A DNA stretch of 64,000 nt from Apus apus (taxonomy: Eukaryota > Chordata > Aves > Apodiformes > Apodidae), in contig NC_067291.1 of the NCBI RefSeq assembly GCF_020740795.1, positions 13,706,780-13,770,779 of the forward strand, in the 5' to 3' direction. The position numbers and the translations under genes are program-made. Shown one piece after another: positions 50,361 to 60,466 of the stretch. The notes beneath the pieces were generated by a model. The model did not search any database, had not been told where the DNA came from, and saw only the letters and a program-made list of their open reading frames with translations. Position 1 is the stretch's first letter, and each line of letters begins with the position of its first letter.

Positions 50361-53061
50361 AGCCCAGCTCTCCTTCGCCCACCTAAAGATGCTCAGCCTG
50401 CCCAAAGATGCTCAGCCTCCCAGCAGGAGCACCAGCAGGTGAACCACAGCAGAGTCTGGCTGCTCTCAGCCCTAGCAACTCCCTGGCATGTAGGTGAATA
50501 TTCACAAACACCTGTGAAAATCCTGATTAGCTATTGAAGGGTTCACCAGGTGCAAACAGGATAGAAGTTGATAACCAGATAACATTGCTTTGTTGGCAGG
50601 GAGCATGTTGCCACCACCCCCACAGTCCATGGTGGGCTTTGCTCCTCAGCAACCCTGCCTTGGGGGGCTTGAGGGCTGCAGAGCGCAATGTGGGATAATT
50701 TTCCCAGCTTTTCAAAGCTGATGCAAGTGAGGATTGACCCCACAAATTTGTTTCTCAGCTTCCCCAAGAGCTGGAGATCACAGCACAGTAGCAAAGCTTG
50801 CAGGGCATGTGGCCACTGAAGGGCACCCAGGCTTTGGCTGTGCTGCTGCCTTCCAATTTGCCCCCAAAGCAAGGGGGTATTTCAGCAGGGGGGTTAAAGC
50901 AGTGTGGTGATGATGGGGACAAAATCTCAGAGGCAGCCTGGGACTTTTCTAACACCTCATGCCATCTTGCAAGCCCTGGGCCATGCCGCCAGGAGTGCAT
51001 GTGGCAGCCATGCAGGCAGGCTGGGGAGCTTTGCTGTGGGCAGGCAAGGAAAAAGCTGCCCTGGGCCACAGGTGATGAGGGCTTAGAGAGAAATCTGTCC
51101 CTTGTCTGGAGCCCAGCCCAGGCTTACTTTTGGTAGTGGGTCTCACTGAAGTGTTTGGATGGTCAAGACTTCAGAAATGTTTTCTGCTTTTTTCCTTACT
51201 TATGCCTTCCACTCACTGCTGGCTGACAGCAGGGCAGGCTGAGTCACAGGCTGATAAAACCTTGTGCCCTTCCACCTCCTTTTGCAGCTTTCTCCAGCCT
51301 CACCCCAACACACCTGAGCTATTACATGGCTTAGGGCAAGTGAGATCTAAGGGGTGGTGAGAGAAGGTGGGCTGGGGGGACAACAAGAGAGGGCTCAGGT
51401 AGACAAATAAGCCAGAAGCCATGGAATGCCCCATGCAAGCTCCCCACATACCCTCTGAGGATGCAGTTTTATGGGCCAGTTTATGTGGCCACGAGCAAAG
51501 GATCCCTCTGCTGTGCCTTTCCTCCAGTCCTGCTTTCCCAGCAGAAGACAGTGCTGCTCTGTCAGCTTTGGGATGCCACCATCTTCTGACAGTGGGTCTG
51601 CTGACCTTTACTACAGCATTCCTTCCTTTCTGCCAACCTGGAAAGGTGGCAACAGCAGAGAGGAAGGAACAGAGAAGAGCCTGTGCCAGTTCTGCTCCTC
51701 TGCACCCCCCTAGATGTCTCCATGGGGTTCAGGTCCATTCTGTTACACACCAGGTCCTGCTGACACTGCACAGCTGCAACCTGAAGCTCAGACAGCTGGT
51801 GCTGCTGGCTGCATTTTACAGCTTGCTGCATCAGGAACACACCTGGAACAAACTGGCAAAAGCAGCACTTGAAGACCCACCTTGGGGCCATATTTCCTAC
51901 CAGGTCTGGTGCAGAGTGCCTAAACCATGAGCTCACAGTTACGAAGGATGGCTGTGCTCGGACCACTAGGCAGGCAGAGCTCTTTTGAACACATCTGATG
52001 TGTTTCAAAGCACTTCTGAGCCATCCCCAGCTTCCTCTGCTGGGCAGGGAGGAGTTAAGATGGGAAATGCAAGATGCAATGTCTTGTAATGGCACTGCTG
52101 TGTGTGTCAGGTGTGCCTGCGTCACCTGCTGCCTTGGCTGCTTCTCAAGGCTGGGGCTGAGCTCTCCTCTAGGGAAGGCCCAGGACCTGTCGAGCCTGGC
52201 TGTGGGTCATGGGCTCCATCTCACTGCTACCCACACTGTGAACAGCCAGGCTTCCAGAAGCCCCCAGAGTGCTGGCAGCCCTCCAGCCCCCCGCTACCTC
52301 ACAGCCCCAACAGTGGGACCTCTGTAGTAAAAGGGGTGGCCTCCGCCTTGAGGCACCCAGCAAAAAAATACTGGTTTTCTAGAATCATGGCTATTGGTTC
52401 CCTGGGGAGGCAACTGCCCATGTCCAGCCCCAAACCCCACTCCAGTGCCCACACACCCAGCTGGCTCCATCTGTGCAGTCACAGGTACTACACCCCTCAC
52501 CCATGAAGCTGCAGCCTGTGGGCAGAGCCACTCCAGGTGGGCATCACACCATCCCACCACTGTCAGAGCAGCCCACTCTGCAGCTCAGCATCATTCCCAC
52601 CTGGCAGAGCAGGCATGACTCTTGCTTCCACACCCTGTGCACAGGATTTCTGACTTGCCCGGTAGACAAATCCCAAGGGTGCTTCTTAGCATAGGAAGCT
52701 CCCTAAGCTGGGGCAGCACAGCAGGAGGGTGACACAGCAGGACACTTTCTCTTGGACTGGGCTTTCTTCAAGCAGGCAGCAGTGCTGGGCCACAGGGCTC
52801 TGACTGAGCACATCCCCTGCCTTCATAGGGATGTCCCCAGAGCAGAGGGGACCAGCCCATAACCCAAGGAACTGTTTACTCCACCCACCATCAGGCCACT
52901 CAAAGCACCTTCTCTAGTTGCAGGTGGGTTTTAAGCCCTGGGGCACAGCAGGGTACACAGGCAGCCATTTTCCAACCTCATCCCTGCCACCTCACCTCAC
53001 TCCTGGAGAGCTGCCAGATCAGATCATGCAGCACATACACGTGGGTTTAGCAAGACCAATT

Positions 53062-53067
53062 TTTAAT
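53062..53067 (-). terminator. possible AEN poly(A) signal ATTAAA (distal)
   Basis: ATTAAA on the minus strand about 0.6 kb after the AEN stop codon, within an AT-rich stretch that differs from its GC-rich surroundings. It would give a 3' UTR of about 0.6 kb, more typical than the proximal candidate. Use is unproven. Confidence 0.3.
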
Positions 53068-53617
53068 TCAGAATTAGGCAATTATGTGAATAGTCTATTT
53101 CAAAGTGCATCCTATATTCTTATCCAGGCTGGACATTGATTAGACCCAGACTTTCTTTTCAGGCTTCACTGTGCAAAGAAAGTGAGGAGGAAACTGGTTG
53201 TTTAACTGGCCCTGGATGGTTTGCAGCCTTTGGGCATCAGCAAGAGACCTCAGTCCTCCACAGGAAAGCTGCCTACTTGTCCACAATGGGGGTATCCCCT
53301 CCCCAGAGGGCATGGGAGATGCCTGGCAGCTCCAGCCCCCCAACATGGTCACTGCATGCCCACAGGGGCTCCTACAGGATGACACCAGGACCCTGCTCAG
53401 CCCCAAACACCAAGTGACACATGAACAGGGCACAGCCACAGCGCTTATTTCTGTGACAGCAACAGGCTGCAGACAGGGCTTTCAGGACATTGCCACTGTT
53501 CAGGTGTCACCATTTCTCTGTCCTCAAGTCCACAGACTCGTCTGCTGCAGGGCTGGTTGCAGGACAGTGCCCATGGAGCACAAGCCCTAGGAAAGGAGGA
53601 CAACAGCCACCTCCACT

Positions 53618-53623
53618 TTTAAT
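53618..53623 (-). terminator. possible AEN poly(A) signal ATTAAA (proximal)
   Basis: ATTAAA on the minus strand, about 55 bases after the AEN stop codon. It would give a very short 3' UTR. This is a common single-base variant of AATAAA; use is unproven. Confidence 0.25.
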
Positions 53624-53675
53624 AGCTGAAGGCACCAGGATGGCCCTAAACATGTGGTGGAGATGCTGTTCCCCA

Positions 53676-55352
53676 TCACAGGTTGCTTGCCATCAGGTCT
53701 GTGGGCCAGTACTGGTCATCCATGTAGTGGTTGCTGTCTGCTGTGGGGTCCGTTGGGGGGCTGGGGGGCCGGGGGGGCAGGCTACGGGCCAGCTCTGTCT
53801 CCCACTGCACCTCCACCAGTCTGTACAGCTCCATGGCCGTCTGAGCGTCCTCCACTGATGAGTGTCCTTTGCAGCCAACCTGAGCAAAGGGGGGAAAACC
53901 CTGTTAGATAAAGGGGATGGCAAAAATCCCACAGGTCATATTGTCTGCTTGCTGGGAAGGATACAAGTGCTGGAGGTTTTGGACATGGCAAAGGTTTAGT
54001 GCAGCTGAAGAGATACAGGTATCTCCTGAGCACTTTCTGAAGGAGACAGGTCCTGTCTCTGCTTTACTGAGTTGCTTAATGGTCAGTTTGGGAGGTCCTG
54101 CACTCTCCCAGTTTGATCATAGTCAGGAGTACAGAATTAATAAGGTTGATTTCCATCTCACAGAGGGCACCCATGGAGATGGGTGGACCAGGCTGACCAC
54201 GCAGGTTCACAGTAAACCCAGGCAAGACTCCCTGTATCAAGGTTCCTGGTGCTTACCTGGATCTTCTTCTGGAGCAGGTGCCTGGCCAAGCTCTTGAGCG
54301 AGACACTGGCCCTGCTGGGCAGCCCTGCCCTCTCGTTCAGCACAGGGATCCGGCTGGTGTCTCGAGTCCTGTCTTTCGGGTGGAAGTACTTGAGGGCTTG
54401 GAAGTCATTGTGGATGGCATGTCCTACCACAATCTTGTCTTTCAAGATCTTCAGGATCTGGAAGCATCGGAAAGGGTTAGACAAGCAGTACAGCAATAGA
54501 AGCAATTAAGCCTAAAATCAACCATTTTGTGTTAAGTTCCTTCAGTTATAGTTTATGTTTGTACAATGGTGCAGTAACAAGCTTTGGAGGCTCCCTGTCA
54601 TGTTCTTCTGTCTCTGCCTCAGAGCAGCTCAGCACGGGCCACCCTCTATCCCAATTTGTAGCCATCAGATAACACAGAACTTTATTTTTTTAAAAATTTC
54701 TCTTTCTCCTCACCTCTGCCTGGGCAGCCTTGAAGGGAATCGCGTTCTTCATGTGCTGCTTGGTGACGCCACTCCAGCGCGTCCGGTAGTCCACGATGGG
54801 CAGCTCAGGCTGAACGTACTTGTCATAGATGACATCCCCCTCGTAGTTCACCACAGAGCACCGTGCCAGCTCGCTCAGCCTGCCCTGGGGACCAGTGCCC
54901 ACCATCTCACAGTCGATGGCCACGTACTTGCCGGGGCGCAGGAGCGGGGAGGACATCCGCACCCCCCTGGGGCCGCCGCTCCCCTGGGACAGCAGCACGG
55001 AGTGATGCCTGGCGATGCTGTCCGGAGAGGCAGATGGGGACAGGGATGGGGACACAACCTGCTTGGCTTTGGGACCCTTCCCGCAGCGGGGTGCTGTTGT
55101 GCCATCCGTCTTGGCCAGCAGGCTGGGTGCCTCTGGCCCCACGAGGGCGGCCCCCCTGCCCAGCAGCCCCCTCTGCTCCAGCAGCGCCCGGCGCTCCAGG
55201 AACCGCTGGTGCTTGCGGCTCTTCTTCTTGCTGCGGGGACCCTCCGGAGGGCGAGCGCAGCCCCCCGCGGGGCCATGGCTGCCCTGCGGGGTGGGCATGG
55301 CGTCTTTTGGGGTGGGCAGCAAAGGAGTCATCTGGCCCTTGCCAGGAGGCAT
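53676..55352 (-). CDS. AEN: AEN, apoptosis-enhancing nuclease (ISG20L1), complete, three coding exons
   Basis: Coding segments on the minus strand are 55352-54714, 54457-54257 and 53879-53676, giving 347 residues. All introns have GT/AG ends and are phase 0: GCAGAG|GTGAGG to CTTCCAG|ATC, then ATCCAG|GTAAGC to GCTCAG|GTT. The product is a DEDDh 3'-5' exonuclease of the ISG20/REX4 family. Catalytic residues are visible: D147 and E149 in [11 protein letters not shown]231 in [11 protein letters not shown], and H286 and D291 in GHSSVEDA. A basic stretch, [12 protein letters not shown] (residues 40-51), matches the nuclear/nucleolar targeting region of mammalian AEN. The Pro/Ser-rich linker 70-140 is low in complexity. 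The domain match to human AEN is close, including RTRWSG and HYMDDQYWP near the end; the protein stops about a dozen residues sooner after that motif. The ATG at 55350-55352 was chosen because a pyrimidine-rich acceptor (CCCACTCCAG) sits five bases before it; an in-frame ATG at 55412 lies in the intron. In mammals AEN is p53-induced and degrades DNA/RNA in apoptosis. Confidence 0.95.
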
Positions 55353-55574
55353 TCCTGCTGGAGTGGGCAGAGGAAGGCATGAGTGCCATGTAGCTACGGG
55401 GGACCCACACACCCCACAGCAACCCCACAGCCTCCCCAGCCAGTGCCCCGGGGCGGGGACAGGCAGCCCAGGCAGGAAGCACTAGGAGAGGGGACACGGA
55501 CACACCGCCCCCACGCCCTTGCTTGGTCCCCTGCTGCCCCATTGCCGGTCCCAGGACACTGCCCGCCCCCTTAC

Positions 55575-55850
55575 CGCTCCGCAGCCCCCTGCCCACCCCA
55601 CTGCCCCCCCCACGGCTTGCCCCACTCCGAACCCCTAGGGCCCTGTCCGCCCATAATCCCGGCCCTCTCTGCCTCACTGCCGGCCCCAGCCCTCTGCCAG
55701 GCCCCTGCCAGGCCCCTACCCGCCCCATAGCCCGCCCCCCACCCCCTGCCAGCCCCATTGCCCCCCCCCCAAGATACTGTCAACCCCCTCCGACCCCCCG
55801 GACCCACCGCCCGGACCCGCCGCGCTCCCACGTGTCTCTCCCGGAAGCCG
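55575..55850 (-). other. AEN: probable AEN 5' non-coding exon
   Basis: A good donor (GGAGCG|GTAAGG, intron starting at 55574) faces the acceptor just before the AEN start codon, implying a 5' untranslated exon and a first intron of about 217 bases (55358-55574). Mammalian AEN also begins with a non-coding exon. The transcription start is inferred to lie near 55.78-55.85 kb, inside the CpG island; there is no TATA box. The upstream end is approximate. Confidence 0.55.
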
Positions 55851-55856
55851 CGGCGC

Positions 55857-55876
55857 TCACATGCCCGGACAAGTCT
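55857..55876 (-). promoter_or_regulatory. candidate p53 response element of AEN
   Basis: Two decamers abut with no spacer. On the minus strand the first, AGACTTGTCC, fits RRRCWWGYYY at all ten positions. The second, GGGCATGTGA, fits at eight, with both CWWG core bases and the purines correct. Mammalian AEN is a known direct p53 target, and the element sits just upstream of the inferred start site. Binding is inferred. Confidence 0.6.
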
Positions 55877-55903
55877 GGCCGTGGCCACGCCCCCTGCCTC
55901 TCC

Positions 55904-55963
55904 ATTGGCTGCGCGGGAGGCGCGATTTGCATGCGAGGGGCGGGGCCAGGGGCGGGGCGGGGC
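55904..55963 (-). promoter_or_regulatory. CCAAT box, octamer and GC boxes upstream of AEN
   Basis: ATTGG at 55904-55908 reads CCAAT on the AEN strand. ATTTGCAT at 55925-55932 is a perfect octamer (ATGCAAAT on the AEN strand). GGGGCGGGG at 55937-55945 and a tandem double copy at 55949-55963 are SP/KLF-type GC boxes. Their order and spacing are typical of a TATA-less promoter core; an octamer is also typical of histone and cell-cycle promoters. Confidence 0.55.
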
Positions 55964-56021
55964 CGGGTTGCAGCGCGGGGGGTCGCGGGGCCGGGGGCTG
56001 GTCTGGGCTGTGGTGCTGCCC

Positions 56022-56073
56022 TGCTGGGTACCCCTGCTGGGCATCCCTGCTGGGCATCCCTGCTGGGCATCCC
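56022..56073. repeat. 13-bp tandem repeat, about four copies
   Basis: The unit TGCTGGGCATCCC recurs head to tail, with the first copy diverged (GTACC in place of CATCC). It lies between the AEN promoter and the miR-7 hairpin, so its length sets part of their spacing. Confidence 0.85.
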
Positions 56074-56349
56074 CTGGGACCCTCGTACTGCTGGCGGGGG
56101 CAGCTTTGGTCCTGCAAGGTGGGCTGAGGTGCCGCAGGGCGGGGTTTGCGTCCTCAGGCTCTCCTGGGGTGCTCCCCGGGGTTGTGGGTTGGCGGCTGGG
56201 GCTGGGGCACGGGTGCAGGGGGGTTTCAGACCGGCCTCTCGTTGCTTCATTCTCAAGGTTCACAAAAGCAACGGCTGAGGTGGTCAGAAGTGAAGAAGGG
56301 CCTCGGGCAGCCCCTGCCGCCAGCTTGTCCTCCGTGCCTTTGGCATTGC

Positions 56350-56450
56350 TGGAGAGGCCACACGCCCTAGGGCAGACTGTGACTTGTTGTGGTGGGATGA
56401 GCCATACAACAACAAAATCACTAGTCTTCCAGAGGGAGACAGGCACCGTG
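56350..56450 (-). ncRNA. MIR7-2: miR-7 precursor hairpin (mir-7-2 orthologue)
   Basis: The minus strand from 56431 to 56408 is an exact 24-base copy of the mature miR-7 guide, beginning TGGAAGACTAGTGATTTTG. The opposite arm (56389-56368) reads CAACAAGTCACAGTCTGCCC, the typical miR-7 3p form. An 18-base loop separates them (56390-56407). TTGTTGT pairs with ACAACAA, GTGA with TCAC, AGAC with GTCT, and the stem extends outward through CCCT/AGGG and GCC/GGC. Human carries three miR-7 loci. The one next to AEN on 15q26 and on the same strand as AEN is mir-7-2, so synteny names this copy, although its 3p arm also resembles the mir-7-3 form. miR-7 is a deeply conserved neuroendocrine microRNA. The host transcript is not identifiable here. 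Confidence 0.95.
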
Positions 56451-56608
56451 GTTGTCCTCGTCCCACAGAGCCTCGTGCTGAGCATCCCCCCTCTCCCTGC
56501 CACCCGGGGGGGTGTGGGACAAGTGTTTGCACATTTTGTCACTTCCATCCGTTAGCTCCTTCAGCCTTGTCAGAAAAAAATATAAAAATTAGAACACCCT
56601 GTGCCTTT

Positions 56609-56624
56609 CCCCCCCCCCCCCCCC
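56609..56624. repeat. poly(C) tract, 16 bases
   Basis: An uninterrupted run of 16 C, about 150 bases upstream of the miR-7 hairpin on its strand. It is likely to be length-variable and error-prone in sequencing. Confidence 0.9.
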
Positions 56625-59600
56625 TATTTCTTTTATGGTTTTCTTCTGGCAAGTAAACCTTGTCCTTAAATCTGTTGCTCTGTTTTGCATCTATCTCTGC
56701 TGTTCAGCTAATTAACTCTTTATAACAAGAGTAGTTCAAGTGTCCCACAATAACTTGCTGGAGAGGCTTGGCAGGTCTGTATGTAATAATTTCTCTGGTT
56801 TTTTTGGTGAAATGGTGCAGCACAGCTCTTGGGGATGGTTCATTTGGGGTTCCTGGGGGCTCTTTGCCCTGTTTTTCTCCCACTAAGCAGGGTGTGAGCA
56901 GACCACCGTTGTGTGAGCAGAAGTAAACTCGAGCCCTGTTGCTAGAGACATGGGCTTGCTTTGCCTGTGCCATTTCTCCACCAGCCTCAGGTGGGTGAGG
57001 AGCTGAGATCTCCAGCTGATTTTTCTCCCAGCAGTGGGGCAGGAGATTCAACACCTCAACTGTGGTGCTTATTGGTGTATGTGATTGACAGCTTCTCCCT
57101 GTACATGCCTCTGTTGCACTGGTGGGTCTGAACAGTCTTGGCTCATCCATAACAAACCCATCCATCTCCCCTCATCCTTGCTCCATGGCACATTGTTTCC
57201 CAGGCTGTGTGTTCTGCACAAGGTGTGTGATTCCCCTTGGCAATGTGAAATTTTAGCTGTACCCTCGTGGTTACAGAGAAACCCCAGCAGGAGAAACTGT
57301 GGGCATGTGGGGAGGAAGGGAAAAGCTTTTTCTGGTTTCCTAAGGCCGTGATAGCCCAGGTTGAAAAGGAACAGCAGTGTCATTTTTCTCCTCTATGCCA
57401 GATGCAAGGATGGAGGTGAAAAAAGTCAAAATAGCATAAAATGGGTCCATCTGTGGCCTCTGATCCTGTTGGCCTCTGGGTTGTCAGTAGATGGTTCTCA
57501 TGTGCTAGATATGTCTCCCTTCAGAAGAAGTCTTGAGCCTTGTAGGGATGCTACTTATCTCCACAAAGTCCTGTGGTCTCACTGGGGATGGAGGGTTTGG
57601 CACCAGATGTTAGAAACCCCATTTTGGATGTGGCAGATGAGCTGAGATGAAGGCAGAGTGCGCCAGAGCCCAGGAGAGGTTTCTGTGGTATTTGCACAAT
57701 TTGAGATAATAACGAAATCTGTAAAACTCTGGGTAGAGCATGATTAGAATAACAGGCTAAATTTGTCAGATGAATAATTTACTAGAAGTGATTGGCCCAG
57801 CTCCAAGCGAGAGGAGTGCGAGCCTGATCTCAGGCTGAGCAGCCTGGGTGGCTCTGTCCTCAGCTGGGATCTGGTCCCTCTGCTGCCACCAGGACATGGC
57901 TCCTGCAAGAAAAGCTGGTCTCTGGCCAAGGTGTCTTTCCCCAGGTCATCACCGCCTGCGGTGGGCTTCCTGCAGACCTCGTGATCCCCTCTTTGGCAGT
58001 TTATTTTCAAGGCACCACTCTGCAGAGTGGAGGTGGTAGCAGTGGGTGTCTGTCACCAGCTCCAGGCTCACGGACTCACCTGTGAGTCCTCCACCTCTTT
58101 CCCTTCTCCAGCCATTTCTCTGTCCTCAGCTGCGGAGCCGAGCAGATGGAGGAACAGAGACATCATGACATTTGGGATGGGGAGGGAGATGAAGTCCCAG
58201 TGCTGGGAGGAGACGGCGGCTGAGGCCGCAGCAGCCAATTAACGTGATCATGTTTATGAATGTGGATCAGTAATTCCAGGTAAACTCCCTGAGAGCAGCA
58301 CAGTGGGCGATCGAAGCCTCCTGCTGGCCTGGGAGCCTGTTGGTGGCCACTGGTCCCTGTCAGCCTCAGCACATTCCTGCTGTGACTCTAAACAACTTCA
58401 TTTCCTGGTCCCAGCCTGGGCCAAGCTCATTTTGTCTCCTATTAACATGAAGCTGGAGCTCGGTGCCCATCTTTGCAGGGCTGGTTGCACCCATGTCCCC
58501 CTGGGCCTCTCTGTCCCCTCCCTGCCATGGGGGATGACTGGTGAGAATGAGGAGCTCAGGGGTAAGTTAACTCTGAGGAGGCAGCAAGGACCCAGCTTTG
58601 CCTACACGGGTGATGCAGTTCCGACTCACCATCTTGGGCTTTACTGGCTGCAGTGTCTCCCTGTCACCCACCCAAGGATTGGGGCACCCAACCAGGGCTT
58701 CCTCGAGCTGCTCTCATCACTCTAAATAGGTTTGCAGCCAGGCTGGTTTGTGTCCCCCACAATCTAGAAGATCAAACAGAAGCTGGGGAGCTACAGAAGC
58801 AGGTCAGGGCAGTGACAAGTGCCTTGCTGGGCTTAGTTTCCTTGAGAGAAAGAAGGTCTCGTCATGAGGGGAGCACCTGGAAACACCACCACCATCCTGT
58901 GCTTCAAGGGATTGATTTGGGTGGCTGGTGCTGCCTGGCTGCAGATGTCACCAGCTGCTGGTCTGAGGTCCTCAGCGTGAGGACATGAGAACAGACAGGC
59001 ACCGCAGTGCTCCCTGGCCTTTGCCATGACGGGTCTTAGAGCACTGCAGCCCTCTTGCTCCATTGCACAGGGCACCCCCCAGGACCTCTCCTTTGCCTTG
59101 CCTCAGTCCCCTCTGAAGAGAGCAAAGTGATCCATCCTCCAACGCTTGCCCAGTCCTTGGCCTCTCTGCTCAGCAGAGCTGAGCTAGGACTGGCAACACA
59201 TCTCAGACTCATGTTCTACCACCTTAAACATGAAGGGCAGGAATGCACGAAGTCTGTGGATGTTTAACACTGGCTGTGGAAGCCAAGGGTTTCTGCACGT
59301 CACTCAGCTAGGACCTTTGTGAAGAAATTAGGAGACTCCATAGGGTCTTGGTCAGTGAATGCTCTCCTTTTTCCTGCTGTGTGCCCTTAATGCTTCAGCT
59401 GTAGCTGCTCTTTGAATTCCTCATCCTGGACCAACTTGTGCAAAACCTCCAGGAAACCATACCCCTCCTGGCTAAGGACTGGGATGGACTGGGTGAAGCA
59501 GCACCTGCCCAGCCTCCAGGACCGTAAAGGTGCTGAAAAGTCCTGCTTGGAAGACAGACCTTGGAGCACCAGCAGCCTCCCTCTGCCACTCTGTAGGAAT

Positions 59601-60466
59601 TGTCTGTATCCCTTCAACATGGACAGACCTTCTCAACCACACCCTAGCAGATGCTGGAGCTACAGTGATGCTGCTGGGGATGAGGAATGCTCCCAAAGCA
59701 GGAGGTGAGGGCAGATGATGCTGCCATGCAGCTCCCGACTTGCTCCCCATTTTCTGGCTCACCCCCAGGAGAGCAGTAAGCAATTATGGGCCACGCAGAA
59801 GCTTCATTATCGCCCTGTCGTGGCCTCATTTGACAAGACATTTTATTGCCAAACTTATTAAAAGTGAAACGTGCGGTTTCTGCACAGCAATTTCCTGTCT
59901 GCAGCGATAAGCCAGGCTCTGCCTGCTGTGTAATAAACAGTTATTGTTATGTACAGCTCTGGCTGGGGCAACCAGGAGGAGAGAGGGCCCAGCTCGTGTT
60001 AATTGTGATGGTTAATGAGATCTATTTTGGAACTGATGTGTGAGGAGGTGCGTGCCCTGTCCTGTTTTGGGTGCTGGCAACAGGGACTGGGCAGGGTCTG
60101 CTCCCTATGGCTCACAGGGACAGCACACCTGGAGAGGATTAATCTGAAAACCCCTCACTGGCCACGTCTTGCTCCTTCATCATAGCCAGGAACAAAGGAG
60201 GGACCTGCTGCACACCCTCTCAGTGTGAGACCCCCTCCCCTGCCCCTGAGCTACACTGATCCCACCCCTGTGTGAGGCTGGAGGGAGTCCCAAAACCCAG
60301 GGGGCTTTGCTTCAGCCTCCCCCCCAGATCCTCCCATCTGCCCAAGAACTACCCTATTTGCAGCAGCATTTGCAGGTGATGATGGTGGCCAAAGCCCAGG
60401 ACATCCATCACGTCACCTCCCCAGCCTCCCACCCAGGTGGGTGCTGGAGCAGCAGGATCAATACAT
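56625..60466. other. non-coding stretch upstream of mir-7-2
   Basis: No coding exon recognised. The primary transcript of mir-7-2 should start somewhere here or beyond, but no CpG island marks it. The candidate element at 59.8-60.0 kb is the main feature. Confidence 0.55.
59785..60045. promoter_or_regulatory. candidate conserved non-coding element
   Basis: An AT-rich island in GC-rich surroundings, with CAATTATG, TTTTATTGCC (HOX/CDX type), GATAAG, AATAAACAG (FOX type), TTATTGTTATG (SOX type) and two GTTAAT(T/G) motifs. No coding frame. It lies upstream of mir-7-2 and AEN. Confidence 0.35.

Larger units (their letters stand above)
45782..53061. other. non-coding stretch downstream of AEN
   Basis: GC-rich, with several frames open for 150-210 codons that look like compositional artefacts. 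Contains CpG patches at 46.4 and 47.5 kb, the CA repeat at 49.1 kb and the candidate element at 50.1-50.4 kb. No ISG20-type exonuclease exon is visible. Confidence 0.6.
55420..56200 (-). promoter_or_regulatory. CpG-island promoter of AEN
   Basis: This is the most GC- and CpG-rich block of the window. It spans the AEN 5' exon and its upstream flank. Visible motifs include an E-box CACGTG (55829-55834), an ETS site CCGGAAG (55841-55847), a p53-type element (55857-55876), an inverted CCAAT box (55904-55908), an octamer (55925-55932) and overlapping GC boxes (55937-55963). It is TATA-less, as expected for a CpG-island gene. The long open frames seen here on both strands follow from base composition and are not genes. 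Confidence 0.8.

Noticed and set aside
51421..52125. Plus-strand 169-codon and minus-strand 187-codon frames overlapping each other
   Set aside because: Checked for retroviral or exonuclease motifs; none seen. Mutual overlap suggests chance.
55353..55412. Upstream in-frame ATG of AEN at 55412
   Set aside because: A good splice acceptor lies between it and the chosen ATG, and mammalian AEN has a non-coding first exon, so this ATG is most likely intronic.
54555..55485. Plus-strand frames of 156-275 codons opposite AEN exon 1
   Set aside because: They are shadows of the GC-rich AEN coding exon on the other strand.
55571..56548. Long minus-strand open frames of 283 and 325 codons, and plus-strand frames of 251-265 codons, over the CpG island
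   Set aside because: They overlap each other in several frames, are Pro/Arg/Gly/Ala-rich as expected from GC content, and run through the miR-7 hairpin and the AEN promoter.
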